A stretch of 64,000 nt of DNA from Nematostella vectensis (Eukaryota > Cnidaria > Anthozoa > Actiniaria > Edwardsiidae): assembly GCF_932526225.1 (NCBI RefSeq), contig NC_064044.1:12168084-12232083 (forward strand), given 5' to 3'. Shown here in pieces: positions 25,301 to 39,100 of the stretch. The notes beneath the pieces were generated by a model. The model saw only the letters and a list, made by a program, of their open reading frames with translations. It made no database searches and was not told the DNA's origin. The translations under genes and the position numbers were made by a program. Numbering within the stretch: position 1 is the stretch's first letter; each line of letters opens with the position of its first letter.

Positions 25301-28135
25301 ACGACTAAATTAGCATATACAGTATGTCACCCAACGTCTAAGAATAATACTAAATTAGCATATATATTACAAGAATAAGAGAGAAAATAAGAAAAGTATA
25401 GAATAAAAAAGTGAATGTCATAAATACTGGGAAGAGGAGATGGGGGTACTAGCCCCTGAACTCCCTTTGCCACTACAAAAAAAAAAACGAACTTATGAAA
25501 GGTTAAGCGTGAATAATTCACAAGTACCCACTAGTTGGGCAACAATATATTTCATACTCAATAGACGTGAGTGATTGTCTGCAAAATCAGATAACTTTTG
25601 GGATCCTGAAATTCTAGACCACAAAGGTTGGTTCTCACTTGGACACAAGCACAAGTGCAGCACTTGTAATTTCCCAATTCTAACTGGAACACAAGCGCAA
25701 GAGCTAGCTAAGAGGACAAAACTGCTTAATTTTCATGGCATATGAGACCCCTTAGGTTTGAAAGAATCAGAGACCCTTAGAGATAGGGCGGTCAACCTTG
25801 TCTACTTTTTTTGAGAGTCTCTCCCTAAGTCAGAATATAAAGTATAAAATATTTTTCTCATAGGACAGTATAAAAGGGGAAAGCCATAAAGCTTGTCCAT
25901 TTTTAGAGCTAAGCAGTTCAGGTTGCTCCATGGCCCTAGCTAGTAAAAAAGTAGGTATTTGTATAACATTTACTGTAACTTACATCTTTTCTGAAAAACT
26001 TCCTGGCAATAAATGCCAACGAGAAGTAAATCTTTTCAGCACTAGCCAGATGCGACAAGCTGTTCAGGACAGATACCCACATAGACATCTGGGCCAAAGT
26101 TTTCCTGGAATCCCTCTCTTTTTCCTACAATATATAACACTTAATAAAGAAGACAGACTCATACAGACAGGGGAAACTTTTGTTATAATGAAATAAAACT
26201 TGTAGACAGGGCGGAAACCTTTGTCAAATAAAAAAAACTCAGACTCGTATACTAGTATCACAGCACTTTTAAGACCTGGCTAAACTAGGCGACATGTCAA
26301 GCATGACATGTAGCATGCGACATGTTTTGTAGAGCGTGACACAAAAATGTATCTCAACTATCCGAGAAACATTTCTTTGTTGCTTCTACAAGATTTGGAG
26401 CACGCTACATGTCTCTCTGGGTGGCTAAACTAAGAGACATTTTGCACACTACATGTTACACTCGACATGTTACCTAGTTTAGCCAGGCCTTTATGGAGCA
26501 GGCTATATTAGATGTCCATGCAAGAACAGGCATACAGAAGAATAATGTTTGCATTCATCATTCATCCATCCATTTTGTTTTGTTTATTGAAAGAAATGCA
26601 CAAGTTCAAAGGCCATAGAGAACCAAATGTATAATATATGAGATGAGTGACCCAAAACCTAATATTTGTATTTAGAACTGCATATAGAGTATATAGTAGC
26701 AGTATTTCAAAACTTTGCATGATGTGAGATTTGCCTTTGAAACAGTGGTATTGTGTGGTAAAAATATTAAAATATTGCGGTATTAATTAGTACTGTGGTG
26801 GTGGGATTTTCCTGTTGTAAGTGATGATCTAGCGGCTCTGATCCAATGGGAATCCTGAGAAATGCAAGGGTGTTGTAAATGCTCTTCAAAACCTTGTCCT
26901 TCTGTGTGGTATGCGATAGTAATAGGAAATGACCCACTTTTTGGCCTCCAAGGGGAGTGTCTACAAATCCCATGGACCCCTCGAGTACACACCTGGGGTA
27001 CACGCCTGGGGTACACGCCTGGGGTACACGCCTGGGGTACACACCTGGGGTATGACTTTGATGTGACTTCCTTATCTACATTCTTACCACTTGGTCCTTG
27101 GCCTTGTCAAAGGCAAATTGACTAAGAGCATGGAAGAAGGTCTCCAGGATGGCTCTTTCTTGGGATACAGGAGGCTGGAATGGACTTGATGGCCGAGAGC
27201 CTTAAAATGGCAAAATATGTAACAGGGGATATCAATGTCTGGGATTAGCAAACCAGCGTGGCTGGAAAGAAATGAACTTGCTTTTTACTGCACAAAACAA
27301 AAGAATCTTTTGTTTTTATTAAGTTTATTTCGATCAAAACTATGATTCTGGCATGCTTGGTCAACTTTCAGAAAACTTTGTCTTGGAGGCTGCTGTAGGG
27401 CAGAGGTAGCGGATACAAAGTCTCCTTTCTTTAAAGTTCTTAAAACCTTTCACTTATATCAATCTAGCCAAAACAAAGCATAGATAAACTTTCGAATTCT
27501 GAAAAGGGAATTGAATTTGATTGAAATTTGAATTTTTTATAGATCTTTGAAATTTTTTCTGCCCGCGCGAAAGGAGATTGAATCGAGTGAATAATCCCAA
27601 GTTTTGGCGGGAAAATCTAAAACAACTTATTTTCCTTAAATCAGTTAAAATTCAGAGACGGCAATACCACAAAATATTGGCGAATTGTTTTCTTTTGCAA
27701 TGCTACCCACAATGAGGCGAAGAATAATTTAAAGTCGAGAATTGTATGCGAAAAAAGAAAATATAGTTTTGTTGTAGGATTCAAAAACAGTGCGTGCTCG
27801 TGAGAATGTCGCCATTCTTGATTGCGAATGCAGCGCGCATGCACAATGCAAAAACAAGGTAATTTCTCAGGTAATTTGGTTGACATCTCGATCTACGTCA
27901 CAAATGACTGGACCCAGGCCTTTCAGTTCACGGCGCCTTTTTTCCGAAGGTTGACCAAAATACCCCAATATTACAGATTTGAGTTATTCGCGCGAACGCG
28001 TGTTTTATAGGGTCCATACGAACCACATATCATTCGGAAGATGAAAATATAAAGAATTGACAAATTCTATCAACTCTGAAAGGTTATATAGACTTTAAGG
28101 CCAACAGACCTACCGTCCTTTGGTGATTCCGACAT
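19309..28135 (-). CDS. KICS2: KICSTOR complex subunit 2 (C12orf66-like)
   Basis: Thirteen exons on the minus strand: 28114-28135, 27088-27200, 25984-26124, 25035-25198, 24547-24630, 24242-24295, 23588-23735, 22876-22992, 22059-22153, 21654-21816, 20732-20836, 20037-20148 and 19309-19340. They total 1,350 nt, or 449 residues, against 445 recalled for human. Matching segments include [75 protein letters not shown] and [19 protein letters not shown], all in the human order. KICSTOR tethers GATOR1 to lysosomes so that nutrient loss shuts off mTORC1. Phases agree at every junction. The last exon is uncertain: the consistent splice gives a short [10 protein letters not shown] end, while another frame ending at 19,205 (FALLTRG) looks more like the human end but is out of phase. 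The V-ATPase H gene starts 2 kb upstream in the opposite direction. Confidence 0.93.
19778..19981. mobile_element. Inverted-repeat element, family D (MITE), 204 bp
   Basis: The left end TTGTCAGTGCAAATG plus CAAATGGCAGTTCT pairs with the right end AGAACTGCCATTTGCC plus CATTTGCACTGACAA, so the termini are inverted repeats of about 40 bp. A 20-base C run follows at 19,987. It sits in the last KICS2 intron. A diverged relative lies at 14,150-14,355. Confidence 0.8.
21319..21541. repeat. Dispersed repeat, family C, copy 2
   Basis: It is the partner of 9,728-9,920, with the same ordered words from GCCGCCATTTTATGCTCCC to CTTTAAG. It lies in KICS2 intron 10. An internal stretch of about 30 bases is present here but not in copy 1. 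Confidence 0.7.
21912..22012. mobile_element. Small hairpin element in KICS2 intron 9
   Basis: TACTTCATGTAAGTCCC at the left and GGGTCTTACATGAAGTA at the right form an inverted repeat around about 65 bases. It resembles a very short MITE. Confidence 0.6.
22380..22640. repeat. Diverged tandem repeat, about 77-bp unit, in KICS2 intron 8
   Basis: Three to four copies share the order actttc-(agaag)-gtaaccctagcaa-cagatg-caccat. They have diverged by substitution and small indels. Confidence 0.65.
25181..25375. repeat. Tandem copies of the KICS2 exon 4 acceptor region
   Basis: A unit of about 45-52 bp, GTACATGTCAC..GTNTACAAGAATA..ACTAAATTAGCATA, occurs about four times. The first copy spans the real boundary of exon 4, whose first base is 25,198, including its first 18 coding bases and the tag acceptor. 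The fourth copy keeps an acceptor-like ttcttag on the minus strand. Confidence 0.75.
26275..26487. mobile_element. Inverted-repeat element in KICS2 intron 2
   Basis: CCTGGCTAAACTAGGCGACATGT at the left pairs with ACATGTTACCTAGTTTAGCCAGG at the right. Shorter ACATGT-containing words repeat in both orientations inside. It is 213 bp long with no reading frame. Confidence 0.8.
26985..27050. repeat. 14-bp tandem repeat (CCTGGGGTACACG)n
   Basis: Five copies of a 14-base unit around CCTGGGGTACAC lie in KICS2 intron 2, ending about 40 bp from the exon 2 donor. Confidence 0.85.
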
Positions 28136-30173
28136 GACTAACACGGCCAGCCTTGTCCGACTTTACCAAGTGAGATTCAAAGATAAGGTGATGCTTAGCA
28201 ATGTTTCTGTTCACTAAATCTAGCCATTTTGACGGTGTTTATGTGAGTGTTGACCAAACAAGACACACTTCGTTGGCCCCGGCCATTTTGTATTGCACAG
28301 GCATCCCATAAGGCACGTATAGACACACAGGTAAACCAAAAACAGGTAATCGGTCCCATTCAATCATATCCTCTTTATGAACATCTTTCATAACAAAAAT
28401 ATATATCTAATTCAATGTAGAAAAAGAAATCATGGAACGAATCCTGCAGACCAGCGCCATTGCATGAAACCCAAAATTCACCCGGAACCCAAGAGTCGGA
28501 CAGTCACAAAAGAAGAATGACTGTCAAGGAAAGAAGGAATGGACAAGAAAAATATTAAGAAAGAATTGCATTTTTTGCGAAAAAAAAAAAAACTTAAAAT
28601 CTAAGATAATCTGTTACTGCTTTTCAACATTCCTGTACATCTCTAAGCCAAATAAACTCCTCGGCCCAGCAAAGGAAAGTGTTCACGTGGAGTAAACGAG
28701 TCCCTCCGTCGCCTTGGATCTGTCGTCTTTGTGCTAGCAGAAATCCAGGAGGGGTGTCATTGCGTTATGTTTTGTGCTGCGTTGTACGAGAAGGGATTAC
28801 GGTGCTTGCTTTTATACTGCGGCTGGCTAAATGTGTTACACTTTTTGTTCATCTGTACGGTAACAAAAGAATTACGTATAATATTTCTAGTCAAGAAAAG
28901 AGGACTCTTACATGATCGAGTTTTAAAATGAAAAATAGTTTTCAATGAACATTCAAAATGTTGATTTTTTTTACCTCTAAAAAAGTGACAGTGGTGGTGT
29001 TCGATTGGCTGTCTTCCCGTATTTTGGTCACGATCGCCGCCCCCTGTTTCTTGTATCGGATACTTTAAATTTTCATTTTTTCCCATTTATAGAAAAAAAT
29101 CGCCAAGAGAGCAATAACATATAGTAGGGTTGATAGTTCCATGCCTGAAAATAAGCTGCTGTTGGAAAAAAAAAGCCGGGCCTCGAGAATATATCATGAT
29201 AATATATCGTGTTGTGTATCATTGGAGTAACAACAGGGAAATGGAATCGCAACTGATTTGCATAATGTCGATAGATGCCTCAAATTAAATATGTAAATGT
29301 GGTAGCGAATGGAGCGCTTTGATTAACCTGGGTAACAGTCTCGAGCGCACAGGGAGCCCATTTCTAATTTCCCAGTCTCTCTCGCCGTAAAACTGATCTC
29401 ATTCGGTCACATGAACAATATGGGTTCTGAGATTTTCTATTCAATCGATTGCGGATTCACCGCTGAGGTACAACTATACCTTGAATTATTTCTAACCTCT
29501 ACCTTACTAACAAGCTAAATAATAGTCTATCTATGTTTGATATAATGATTCTAGCTAAAATACTTACTTTGAGTTCGAGGTATTCGTTTTTTCTCAATGT
29601 TTGCCATGTTTTCCCATCGATAGATGTTACCATCGGTTTGAAGATGTCTTCTCTCGCTTTATTACGATTAGAAATTTGGCTAATGAAATATTAATCCTTG
29701 CTCATCATCTTCGATCGTATTTGGTAGTCAGTTCCTTTTGGCTCCCGTGTAGTTATAAAGAATTTGTAGTCGGTTTTGTTCAAGATTGTAACTTGATCGT
29801 TCTTTGACCTTTCTTGCTTTGGCAAATCACATGAGAAGGGGTTTGTATTTTTGCTTGTCAATCTTGCTTCAGAGTCCTAGCCTAGAGTCTATTTTTCACT
29901 TTTATGCTCTTCTGTTTCTCTAAGTGAAGGCGAAGTTTCTATCATAATTGCTTAAATTTTGTATAACTCAATTTCGCCTCCATTTTTATTATAAATGTGT
30001 GACGTTAGGGGGGAAAGTATTTGAAAAAGAGATTTAAGTATCAATGATTCTTACATTAAACCATACAGTAACCTAAAGTTAAATCTAAGACTCAGTTAAC
30101 AATTGTAACTAATATTATACTTGGCATGCCCTGTTCTCTATAAAGTCCATTTGTTTTGCTTCTAGTTGGCAAA
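28136..30173. promoter_or_regulatory. Shared 5' region between KICS2 and ATP6V1H
   Basis: The 2.0-kb gap separates the KICS2 start codon (minus, 28,135) from the ATP6V1H start codon (plus, 30,174). An acceptor-like ttttgcttctag lies just before the ATP6V1H start, so a 5' untranslated exon may lie upstream. A short ATG exon with a donor on the minus strand (29,568-29,607) hints at another transcript but could not be extended with confidence. No core promoter motif is claimed. Confidence 0.4.
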
Positions 30174-33100
30174 ATGTCGACCTACCAGCGCTTAGATGTC
30201 CTGATAGCAAAACAAGATACAGAGATGGGAGAGACAAGTGCAACTACAGGTAAAAGAGAAAAAGGACCCCTGTATTATAATATATATATGGCGCAAGCAA
30301 CTTGTAAATATATCTCAGGTGTCAGGGGTTAATCCAGAAAGCTCATTTAGGGGAGGCATAAAAGCAAGAATTACAAGCGACACTATTGTTTACTGTCATA
30401 AAATTCATTGCTGTCAACTCAACCAGTTTAGGTGGGTTTTCACAAGATTTTTGTCCACGTTGGGTTGACAGCTATGAAAAATTCACCAAAGACTGTCACG
30501 TTATTTTATGTTATTTCAGTTTAAATTATTAGGGTTTTTAAAGTTTTTAAATCCTGTTGATCTGGTGCGTTGTTTCGTAGGCTATGAAACCCTGTGCAAA
30601 TGAAATTTTCATCTCAGTGAATTAAATCCACTTGAATCACAATGAAATTCAATTCATCCCATAACTAAAACAGCTCAATTATATTTTTAAATTATCAAAT
30701 AATACAGGAAAGTTTTATTTTGAAAAATGATGCCATACTAAGTTTTAAATATCCAAAACAAAAACAAAACTACATTGCCATAGTTGATTTCATTGACCAT
30801 AGCCATTACATAGAAATTTCATAGGGCTTCCGGTAGTGGATGTCGATTCAGCTACAGTTACTCCTTATGTATATTTCAGGTTTTGTTATTGCTGGCAGCA
30901 GACTGGTTGCTGATGCTGTTGAAGTTCGTAAACAGACTGTAAATTGGCAGTCCTATGTCCAGTAAGTATTTTTTGAACTATAAGTATTTATTACGGACAC
31001 ATCCTTATTACAGACAAAAATACAATCTCTGATGAGGAGAAATACAAAGAACTCACTGAAAAGTATCTGAAGGGAAAAATGTTTCAAATAAGCAGGAGAA
31101 TTTCTCAACTTATGATATGTAAACTAAATATGTATCAATTTGTTGATACTCTGATATTTGGTATTGCAGTTTGTGTTTGCTAGTTGGCCATTACGCTAGT
31201 TGTATGTTAATTGCCTGGTACTGTATATATGTACTCTGAATATGTATCAATTTGTTGATACTCTGCAATATTTGATATTGCAGTTTATGTTAGCTAGTGG
31301 TCCATTCCTCTAGTTGTATGTTAATTGCCTGGTAATGTATATGTACACTCTGAATATGCATCAATTTGTTGATACTTTGCTATATTTGATATTATTGCAG
31401 TGGTAAAATGATTAGTCAGGAAGATTATTCCATGATAGCTGATTATGATTGCATGGATCCTGTTGAAAGAGCAAAAATTATCAGCGACAGAGGAGATCAG
31501 GTAAACACACCCAAATACCAAGCTCTAGAGAATGTAATGTCAGCAAAATGCAGAAATTGTTATTGCTGCAAAGTGACACAGATATATTTATGTTTTCTCC
31601 AAAAAAAAATTCAGCCTATGTAATAGGTGAGTTTCAAAAGATTTTGTTTTGTGTGTAAACAAAACACATCCAGATTGAGAACCATTTATTAGTATTAGTG
31701 ATACAAGGGTCATGTCCTCAGCAATTCTTATGGAAGTGTGCTGAGAGACAGAACCTCTGACATAACATCCCTTGGAGAAGTGTGGGATCTTCAGTTGATC
31801 TCATTTACCCGCGTATAAGCTGCACTTTTTTCACTACAGAATGACCTTCAAAATTAGGGTGCGTCTTATACGTAGAATGCTACTTTCTTTAATTTGGATA
31901 GAACAAAGCTAAAGCCGATGGTGATTTTCAAACGTAGGACGATGCCATAGATAAAGTACAGTCACGGCGTTGTTTATCAAGGAAACACTGGTTTTAGTTC
32001 TGTTGAATTGTTTACTAACCAAAGGCAAATTTGCTTTTTGCTGCATTTCTTTCTGGAATTGCTGTAGTGTGCAATGCAAGTTTCAAAACATTTGAATATT
32101 GACTTTTTTACTATTTTGAGCTCGAAATTCTGGGTGCTTCTTATACGCTGGTAAATACGGTAATGCTATGTTTTTGCATGTTGCTTTTTAAAGTACTTGT
32201 TTCTTGTTTTGTATGGCCCTTATGAAAGTTTTTTAAAGCATGAAATCTTTGTTGTTGTGGAAATGTAGACCAGCAACTTTTCTTTTACATTAAATTCCTT
32301 TTTTATTTATTTCCGAGTTGTCCTGTGCTTTACACACCACTTCCCCTGTATTTTTGGATATTTTTTTTAACATTACAAGATCCCCAATGGCATTTCCTTT
32401 TTTTCTTCACAGCTTGCCAAAACATGTTTATCCTTGCTTGTCAAGCTGACAAGAGATCATACGATTCGCTATATCCTAGTGCTTATAGATGATATGCTAA
32501 ATGTGAGTATTAAGAAACTTACAGTATAATGGAGCTGATTCAAATGTTATATGTGGTTATTGTACATTATATCCAAGATGCTTATTCAACTCTAATCTCA
32601 GGAAGAAAGAAGTCGAGTTGCTGTGTTCCATGATTTTGGAAAAAAGTAAGTTCTTTAAGCTCAAGGCTGTAGCTAGAACACTTTGTTCGTGGACCAAAGC
32701 TAGAGAAGCTTTCTTCAAAGCTAGAAAGCTTTGCCTCATGGGCAGACACTGTTTTGGAATTCTGGTTAATTCCTACTCTACAGCTGCCCAGCTACTTCTA
32801 CTCGCAGCTGCCCAGCTACTCCTACTCGCAGCTGCCCTGTTCCAGCTATGCCCCTGAAGCTGCTTTCCAATTTAAACCTTTTAGTTTAGTGCTCAGGCAT
32901 TAACTCTTTTCTTTTTTACAGAAATAATGTAAACTTGTGGGGATCATTCCTTAATCTAATTAATAGACAAGACCAGTTTATTGTTCACCAGGTAAGGCAG
33001 TAACATAGTATTGAAGACTTTGGGAACAGATCCTGATAAAAAATCAGACAATGACTTTGTTTTGTTAGAAAAAAAAACCTGATAAAAATGCAGTAGCACT

Positions 33101-36100
33101 AAAACTTTTCTATGTTTTCCTTTATTTTGTTATGGCCAAGGACAAACCAGTGAGCTCAATAGTTTTTTAGCTTCTCTTGGGAAGAACAATTTAATAGCTG
33201 TCAACTCACCTGCATTAGATGGGTGTCCGAAGATTTTGGACCCCATTACAAGCCTAATTTTTGTGAGAATGTTGAGTTTCATACATTCTCTGTATTCACC
33301 CACATTGGCGCTCTTGGGTCGTTTTTCACCCGATTTCACAAGATATCTGTCAAAGTTGGGTCGATATAGCTATGAAAATAAGTGATATATGTAATACATA
33401 ACATTTGACCTGCCCAAAAGTAAAGTCTATGCTTTTATAAAGACAAATAGATATTTTAAATGTGGCTTTTCTAATTATAACTGGTTGTTTAGCATCAAAT
33501 TCCATATGTTTTCAGGCTGGTGTAATTGTAGCCAAACTTGCCTGCTGGGGAAATGTTAGACTGCCCGAAAGTGACTTAAACTTCTTCCTTAGTTGGCTGA
33601 AAAACCAACTTACCTCTCCAGTAAGTAATGAATTTAATTTTAAGTAATAACTTACCAGAAGCCAGAAGCTTAGCCAGAAACTGGGAAAAATGCCATCTAT
33701 CACAGGGGTGTATTATATTTTAGAAAGACCATTTTGAGCTTGACAAATTTAATTAAAGTATACTTGTATAATGCAGAGTTAATGTCAGCAAAAACTCCTA
33801 CTTGTAAGCTACAGTACAAAAGATTTCACACCAAGTTGGTACTCATCATATCACGATAAGGCTAAATTGCTTACATATACAGTAACTACAGACTATTTCC
33901 TGTCTCAAAATAAAAATAAAAGCGATGATTTTGTAGTGATGAATCTGCACAAGGTTGAAAGAGTATGTTGTTCACCTGTAAAACAGAGTACTGTAGTTTC
34001 ACACCCTGGAGACAAATAGAGCAGGGTGCACTAAAGATATTGTAATAATCTATGGAAAGGACAGATTTTTGCTTATACAGTACATACCTTGGGGGCTCTG
34101 TAGCCAAGAAAGAAAAAGACAGAGGCAGGCAGAGTTGTGCAACATATACTTTTTAACCTTGTGTTGATTCAGAGCTTGTATACTGTACGCTACGCCTTTG
34201 CAGGACACTAGTTTCTCTATAGCTCACAAAAGTTGTCTCTCTCTGGCGTACAAGCTATCATGTCATACCCATGCAACGCCTCTACTCCCTTTGTAACTTG
34301 TTTGTGTTATTGTTTGCAGACTTGTGAATACCTGCACAGTATTGCACTCTCACTTCAACTAATGCTGAGAGTGGAGTCTTACAAAGAGGCATTTTTCAAG
34401 CTTGAAGGAATCAACAGGTAAATTTAGCCACCCTTGGTAGCCAAAGCCCTGCACAAATGAAATGCAAGTCAGCCCAAGTTGTTACTCAAGTTTTGATGCA
34501 AATTGACTTCAAACAACATAATTTTGAAACTCCTTTTTATTTTATTTTAGGGATTAGCACTACAAATATTTCCGAAATTTCTAGTGATCCATTGATCCAT
34601 GGGATTTTTGATGAAGATCATCACTTCCCTGACTTTTAAAAGGCAGCGATGATATTCTCCCTTTTTTGTTTTGAGCATCAAAACAAAAATATTTCCGGAA
34701 TTTTTAGTGATCCGTTGATCCATGGGATTTTTGATGAAGATCATCACTTCCCTGACTGTTAAGGGGCAGTGATGATATTCTCCCTTTTTTTTGAGCATCA
34801 AAGCTGTGCTATAAGACACAATGACTATTAAGCTGAGCTATTGGCCATCATTAAAAGACCACAAGAAAACAGGGGAGGGGGGGCACTTGCACTAATATCG
34901 GGTGGTGTTCTCTTGGTAGGGACATGTGCACCTGAAATCTGGGAGTATCCCCCTCCAAGAAAATTTAATTATTTGTGTATTTTAGAGGTCCTCATCATAA
35001 AACCAATATATAACAATAAAACCTTACCACCTTTTCATTTTTATAGATATTTTTTCAGAGCAGACATGTCAGGGACCAAATATTATCGTTTTATGATTAT
35101 TGTTAATTGTCCTACAAAGGAAAATTGCTGCTTGTTCCATTATTTGATTTCAACGCATTGTTTTCCTCTTTTTAGTTTTTCTCACATGTTCTCACAAAAT
35201 TGATACATAAACTGTACAACATATCATAGAAGGTACTGAAGTTGCCCTGTGATTGATGGTTCTCAAGTACGTAAAGATTATTTCAACTGGCTTTAATTTT
35301 ATTTCCTTGAAGCATTGTTGCCACATTGCTGAGAAACAAGATTGGCTTTCAACTGCAGTACCAGCTCATCTTTACTCTCTGGCTGCTGTCGTTTGATCCA
35401 CGAATAGCAGAAAGGATGGTTGGGTGAGCTCCATGTTAAACATTGAACGTAAAATATTTATTTTAATCAAAATTTTGCGGGATTCTTTAGTGAATTATGC
35501 TAAATGACTTGGAGTATCAACAATTACACACTAAATTATGCAAACTTGCACATATTTCACAGAAAACAAATAATTACTAGCTAAATTACTCGGGATTTTG
35601 CGCCAAAATATCTTAGGCGAGTTTTCGTTGGCTCCAGGCCTTAGTGGTTTAGCAAAAGAACACCTAGTCATTTTATTTGTTGTTTTCGAAATTCAATTTG
35701 AAATATTGCACACTTACGAAGAGTATCTGTCTTTTTTAAGAGAAATAGAGGTAAGAACTCTCAAAAACACATCAGCTGTGCACTTAACTGGTTTTCCTTC
35801 CAAAATTTAGCCAAATTATGCTGGTTTACGTGGAAATTTGTGGATTATGTGGATTGATCGGAGAAAGCCAAATTACGCACTTCCGCACATGCTTCCTCAC
35901 GTTATTCCAGAAGCCCTGTCTAAAATAAAAGCAAAAGAGATACAAAAGAGAATGCCAGAATGCATATCATTGAAGTAAACAGCCTGATGCACTACCCCTT
36001 TTATAGCATGCATTTCTGTTTAAGATGCTCTAGCTGAGTTTTGATCTTCACAGTACACCTTCTAAATAAACAAATGTATAAGCGATCTATTCATTTGATA

Positions 36101-39100
36101 TCTTTAGCAACAATGCAGTGATACCAGTACTTGCAGACATCTTGCGGGACTCAGACAAAGAAAAGGTCACACGCATCATTACTGCGACATTAAGGGTAAG
36201 ATTTTTCAACCCATGTATCTTTTTGACACACGATTGATTGGGTTAAGGGGGGGAAGGGGGGGTTGCACAGGGTGGTTGTGCATCTATCCCTCCGACCAAG
36301 CATACCCTGAGTATACACTTGACACTGATGTATTTAAATAATACATTCCAAAATTAATTTACTTCTGTAATCACTTAGAATCTTCTTGACAAACCTGAGG
36401 AGAAAAAGCGGGAATCAGCAGTTTCTATGATTCAAAGCAAACTGCTACCTGTAAGTAAAATTCATAAGTCTTCAGGTCTGTAGGGTGGATTTTTACCTTT
36501 TTAAATAAACTGTGGGGTGGGATTATGGAACTCTCATAGCTGTCAACCCCTCTTGGACAGAAATCTGTCCAAGAAAATCTAATGATGTTGGTCTAAGTTG
36601 ACCAACGTCAATGAGATGATTGCTCCGTTTAAACTCATGCCTCTAAAAATAGCCTGATCCTAGGAAACACTGTGACAATTATATACTGTAATACAGATGA
36701 TTACCCCTACTTCTGAGCCTCTCTTTTAATCTTTTTCCTCTAGCCACCACACAAAGACATGTTTTGTCCTGATTCACACTTTTTATTTGCTTTCTCTAGG
36801 TTCTATCAATTCTTAATGGGAAAACATGGGCGGATGAGGACATAAAGGTACTGAACGTTAGTGTGTCTGTTGTGATCGTGACCTCGCTTGCTGGATGTAG
36901 GAGACCAATACTGATGGAAAATATTATGAAGGAAAATGTTATACTGACTGAGGATGCAGGCATTTTCTACTTGAACTTTTGTGTTTGACTAGCGTGTGCA
37001 AATGGTATGCTAGCGGTGGAGAGCAAAGTCAAGGAAACATGGCCACTCTGTGCATGCTTTTGGAGCCAATCAGAATACAAAATATGATACGCGAGCTTTT
37101 AGTAAAAGTTAAAGAAAGTAATCTAGCGAACCTCAAATACCTGAAACACATTGAACATAAGCTTCATTGTTAGCCCAGTGTTTGCACATAGCCGCATTGT
37201 CACCAGTTTACTTCCGGTCGATTACCTAACAAAACCCGATCATTTTTAACGGAAAACGCAAAAAATATATCAAAATATTGAAAGAAGTGTGTTTATTGGA
37301 AGTTTCTTTGAGGATGTGATTGATAATTTAGAGCGGATGGCCTGTTTAATATCTTGGATTTTTAATAGATTCTTTTGTCTTTTAACGGTTGAGGTTTCCG
37401 TCGAACCCCCGGAAGTAAACTGGTGACAATGCGTCTTTAAATACTTTGATTCCCTATCCAAGCCAATGCAGACCATATTTTTTAGCTATTCCATCAATGA
37501 CTCATAGTCCATTTCTTTCGTTGACAGGCAGACATTGAATATGTGTATGAAAAGCTGAATGAGGTCGTTCAGGATCTCAGGTAGGACTAGTGAGGGTGGT
37601 GACCATGACAGAGGTTAGCCTCACTCGCAGGCGTTTTAGGTAGGTCACTTTGACATAAAGTGAGAAACCTGCAGGGGCAGATAAAGGGGGTTGGATTGGG
37701 TGGATATCCATCCCCAAATTTACGTTAAAAGTCACCTTGTTTGAAGAAAATAAGTGTCTGAGGGACGGGAGGTACTGTCAAGGTGCCTTCATCTGCTTGA
37801 CTTTGCTGACGCGACAAATCCAATTCAGCCTGAAGTATTGTAGGATCTATGTAGTGACCTACCAAGAACCACTTGATCAGTTATGAGCTGTCTATCCCGC
37901 CATTATCCACACCCCATTTTGAAATCCTGGATCTGCCCCTGACCTGCCTAAAAATGAGACAGTGGGAAGGATATGGTAATTATGTACCAGGTATTTGGGA
38001 TCACAGATCAGACATATGCTGAAAGGATCAGGGTCATTTTTCTTAATATTGGGCTCGCAAAAGCCTCCTCCGCAGGTACGCTTTGCCCAGAAAGCAGCAG
38101 AAAAGAAACACAGCCATTCGGGATTCCTGTGGTAAAGTGTCGAGCACAAAGAGCTGAGGCATTGTCCCCTCCCCCCTTAACAAAGGAATTTGTCAACCAC
38201 AGGAAACCCGCAAGGTTTTAGGATTCAGTCATCGGTTTCTAACGTGTAAAATCGCCTGCGAAGGAGGCTAGGCTCACAACAATTTTCTCAGGATGTGGGG
38301 ATCATTTAAATAAGATCCTTTTATTTATAATAAGATTGGGATCAATATTTAATTTTTGGAATAACGGATCTATTTAGAGCTTTGGAGATCTGGATTTCTG
38401 TGACCTGTTTCTTTACTCTATTGGAGGGGACACCTTCGAATACTCACCTTGCCTGGGACATGAAAAATTTGAAAAAAAAACACTGCGCTTATTCTAGCAA
38501 TAACGGTAATGGTGTAATGATGATGGTGATGGTGATGATGATGATTGTGTCACTGATACAGTATGATAAGGATGCGGTTGCCGTCATTATGAGCCATTTC
38601 TTTCACATTTATCTATACTGCACCTTATATCTTTACAGTAATTTTGATGAGTATGCAGCGGAGGTGAGATCAGGACGTTTGGAGTGGAGTCCTGTCCACA
38701 AGTCTGAAAAATTCTGGGTGAGACTTCTCTTATGTCATAAATGATTTTTATCATTCCTATATTTTTAATTATACAATGACACTCTTAAACAGCCTGCTCT
38801 GATTGGTCAAGGGAACATGTAATATAAGAGGACACACGCATGCTTGGCGTAAGCATGCGCAGGTGCTCCCAAAAACAACTAGATTGTAACATAAGAAAAC
38901 ATTTTTATCGTTGTATTTGTGCGTCTGTCCTCTAATAGACTCGACTGCATCTCCTTGCGTACTTTTTGTGTTCATGACATGCTGTGATATCATCTGTACA
39001 TCTATTATAGGACAGACGCACAAAAAATGAGATCTATTTGTTAAATAATGTTTGTCCTGCAGAGAGAAAATGCTCATCGTCTGAATGAGAACAAGTATGA

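Noticed and set aside
28679-29607. Possible small minus-strand gene with a first exon MANIEKKRIPRTQ (29,568-29,607) and exons near 28,975-29,049 and 28,680-28,740
   Set aside because: The first exon has a good donor, but the most coding-like frame of the second exon does not match its phase, and no family is recognised.
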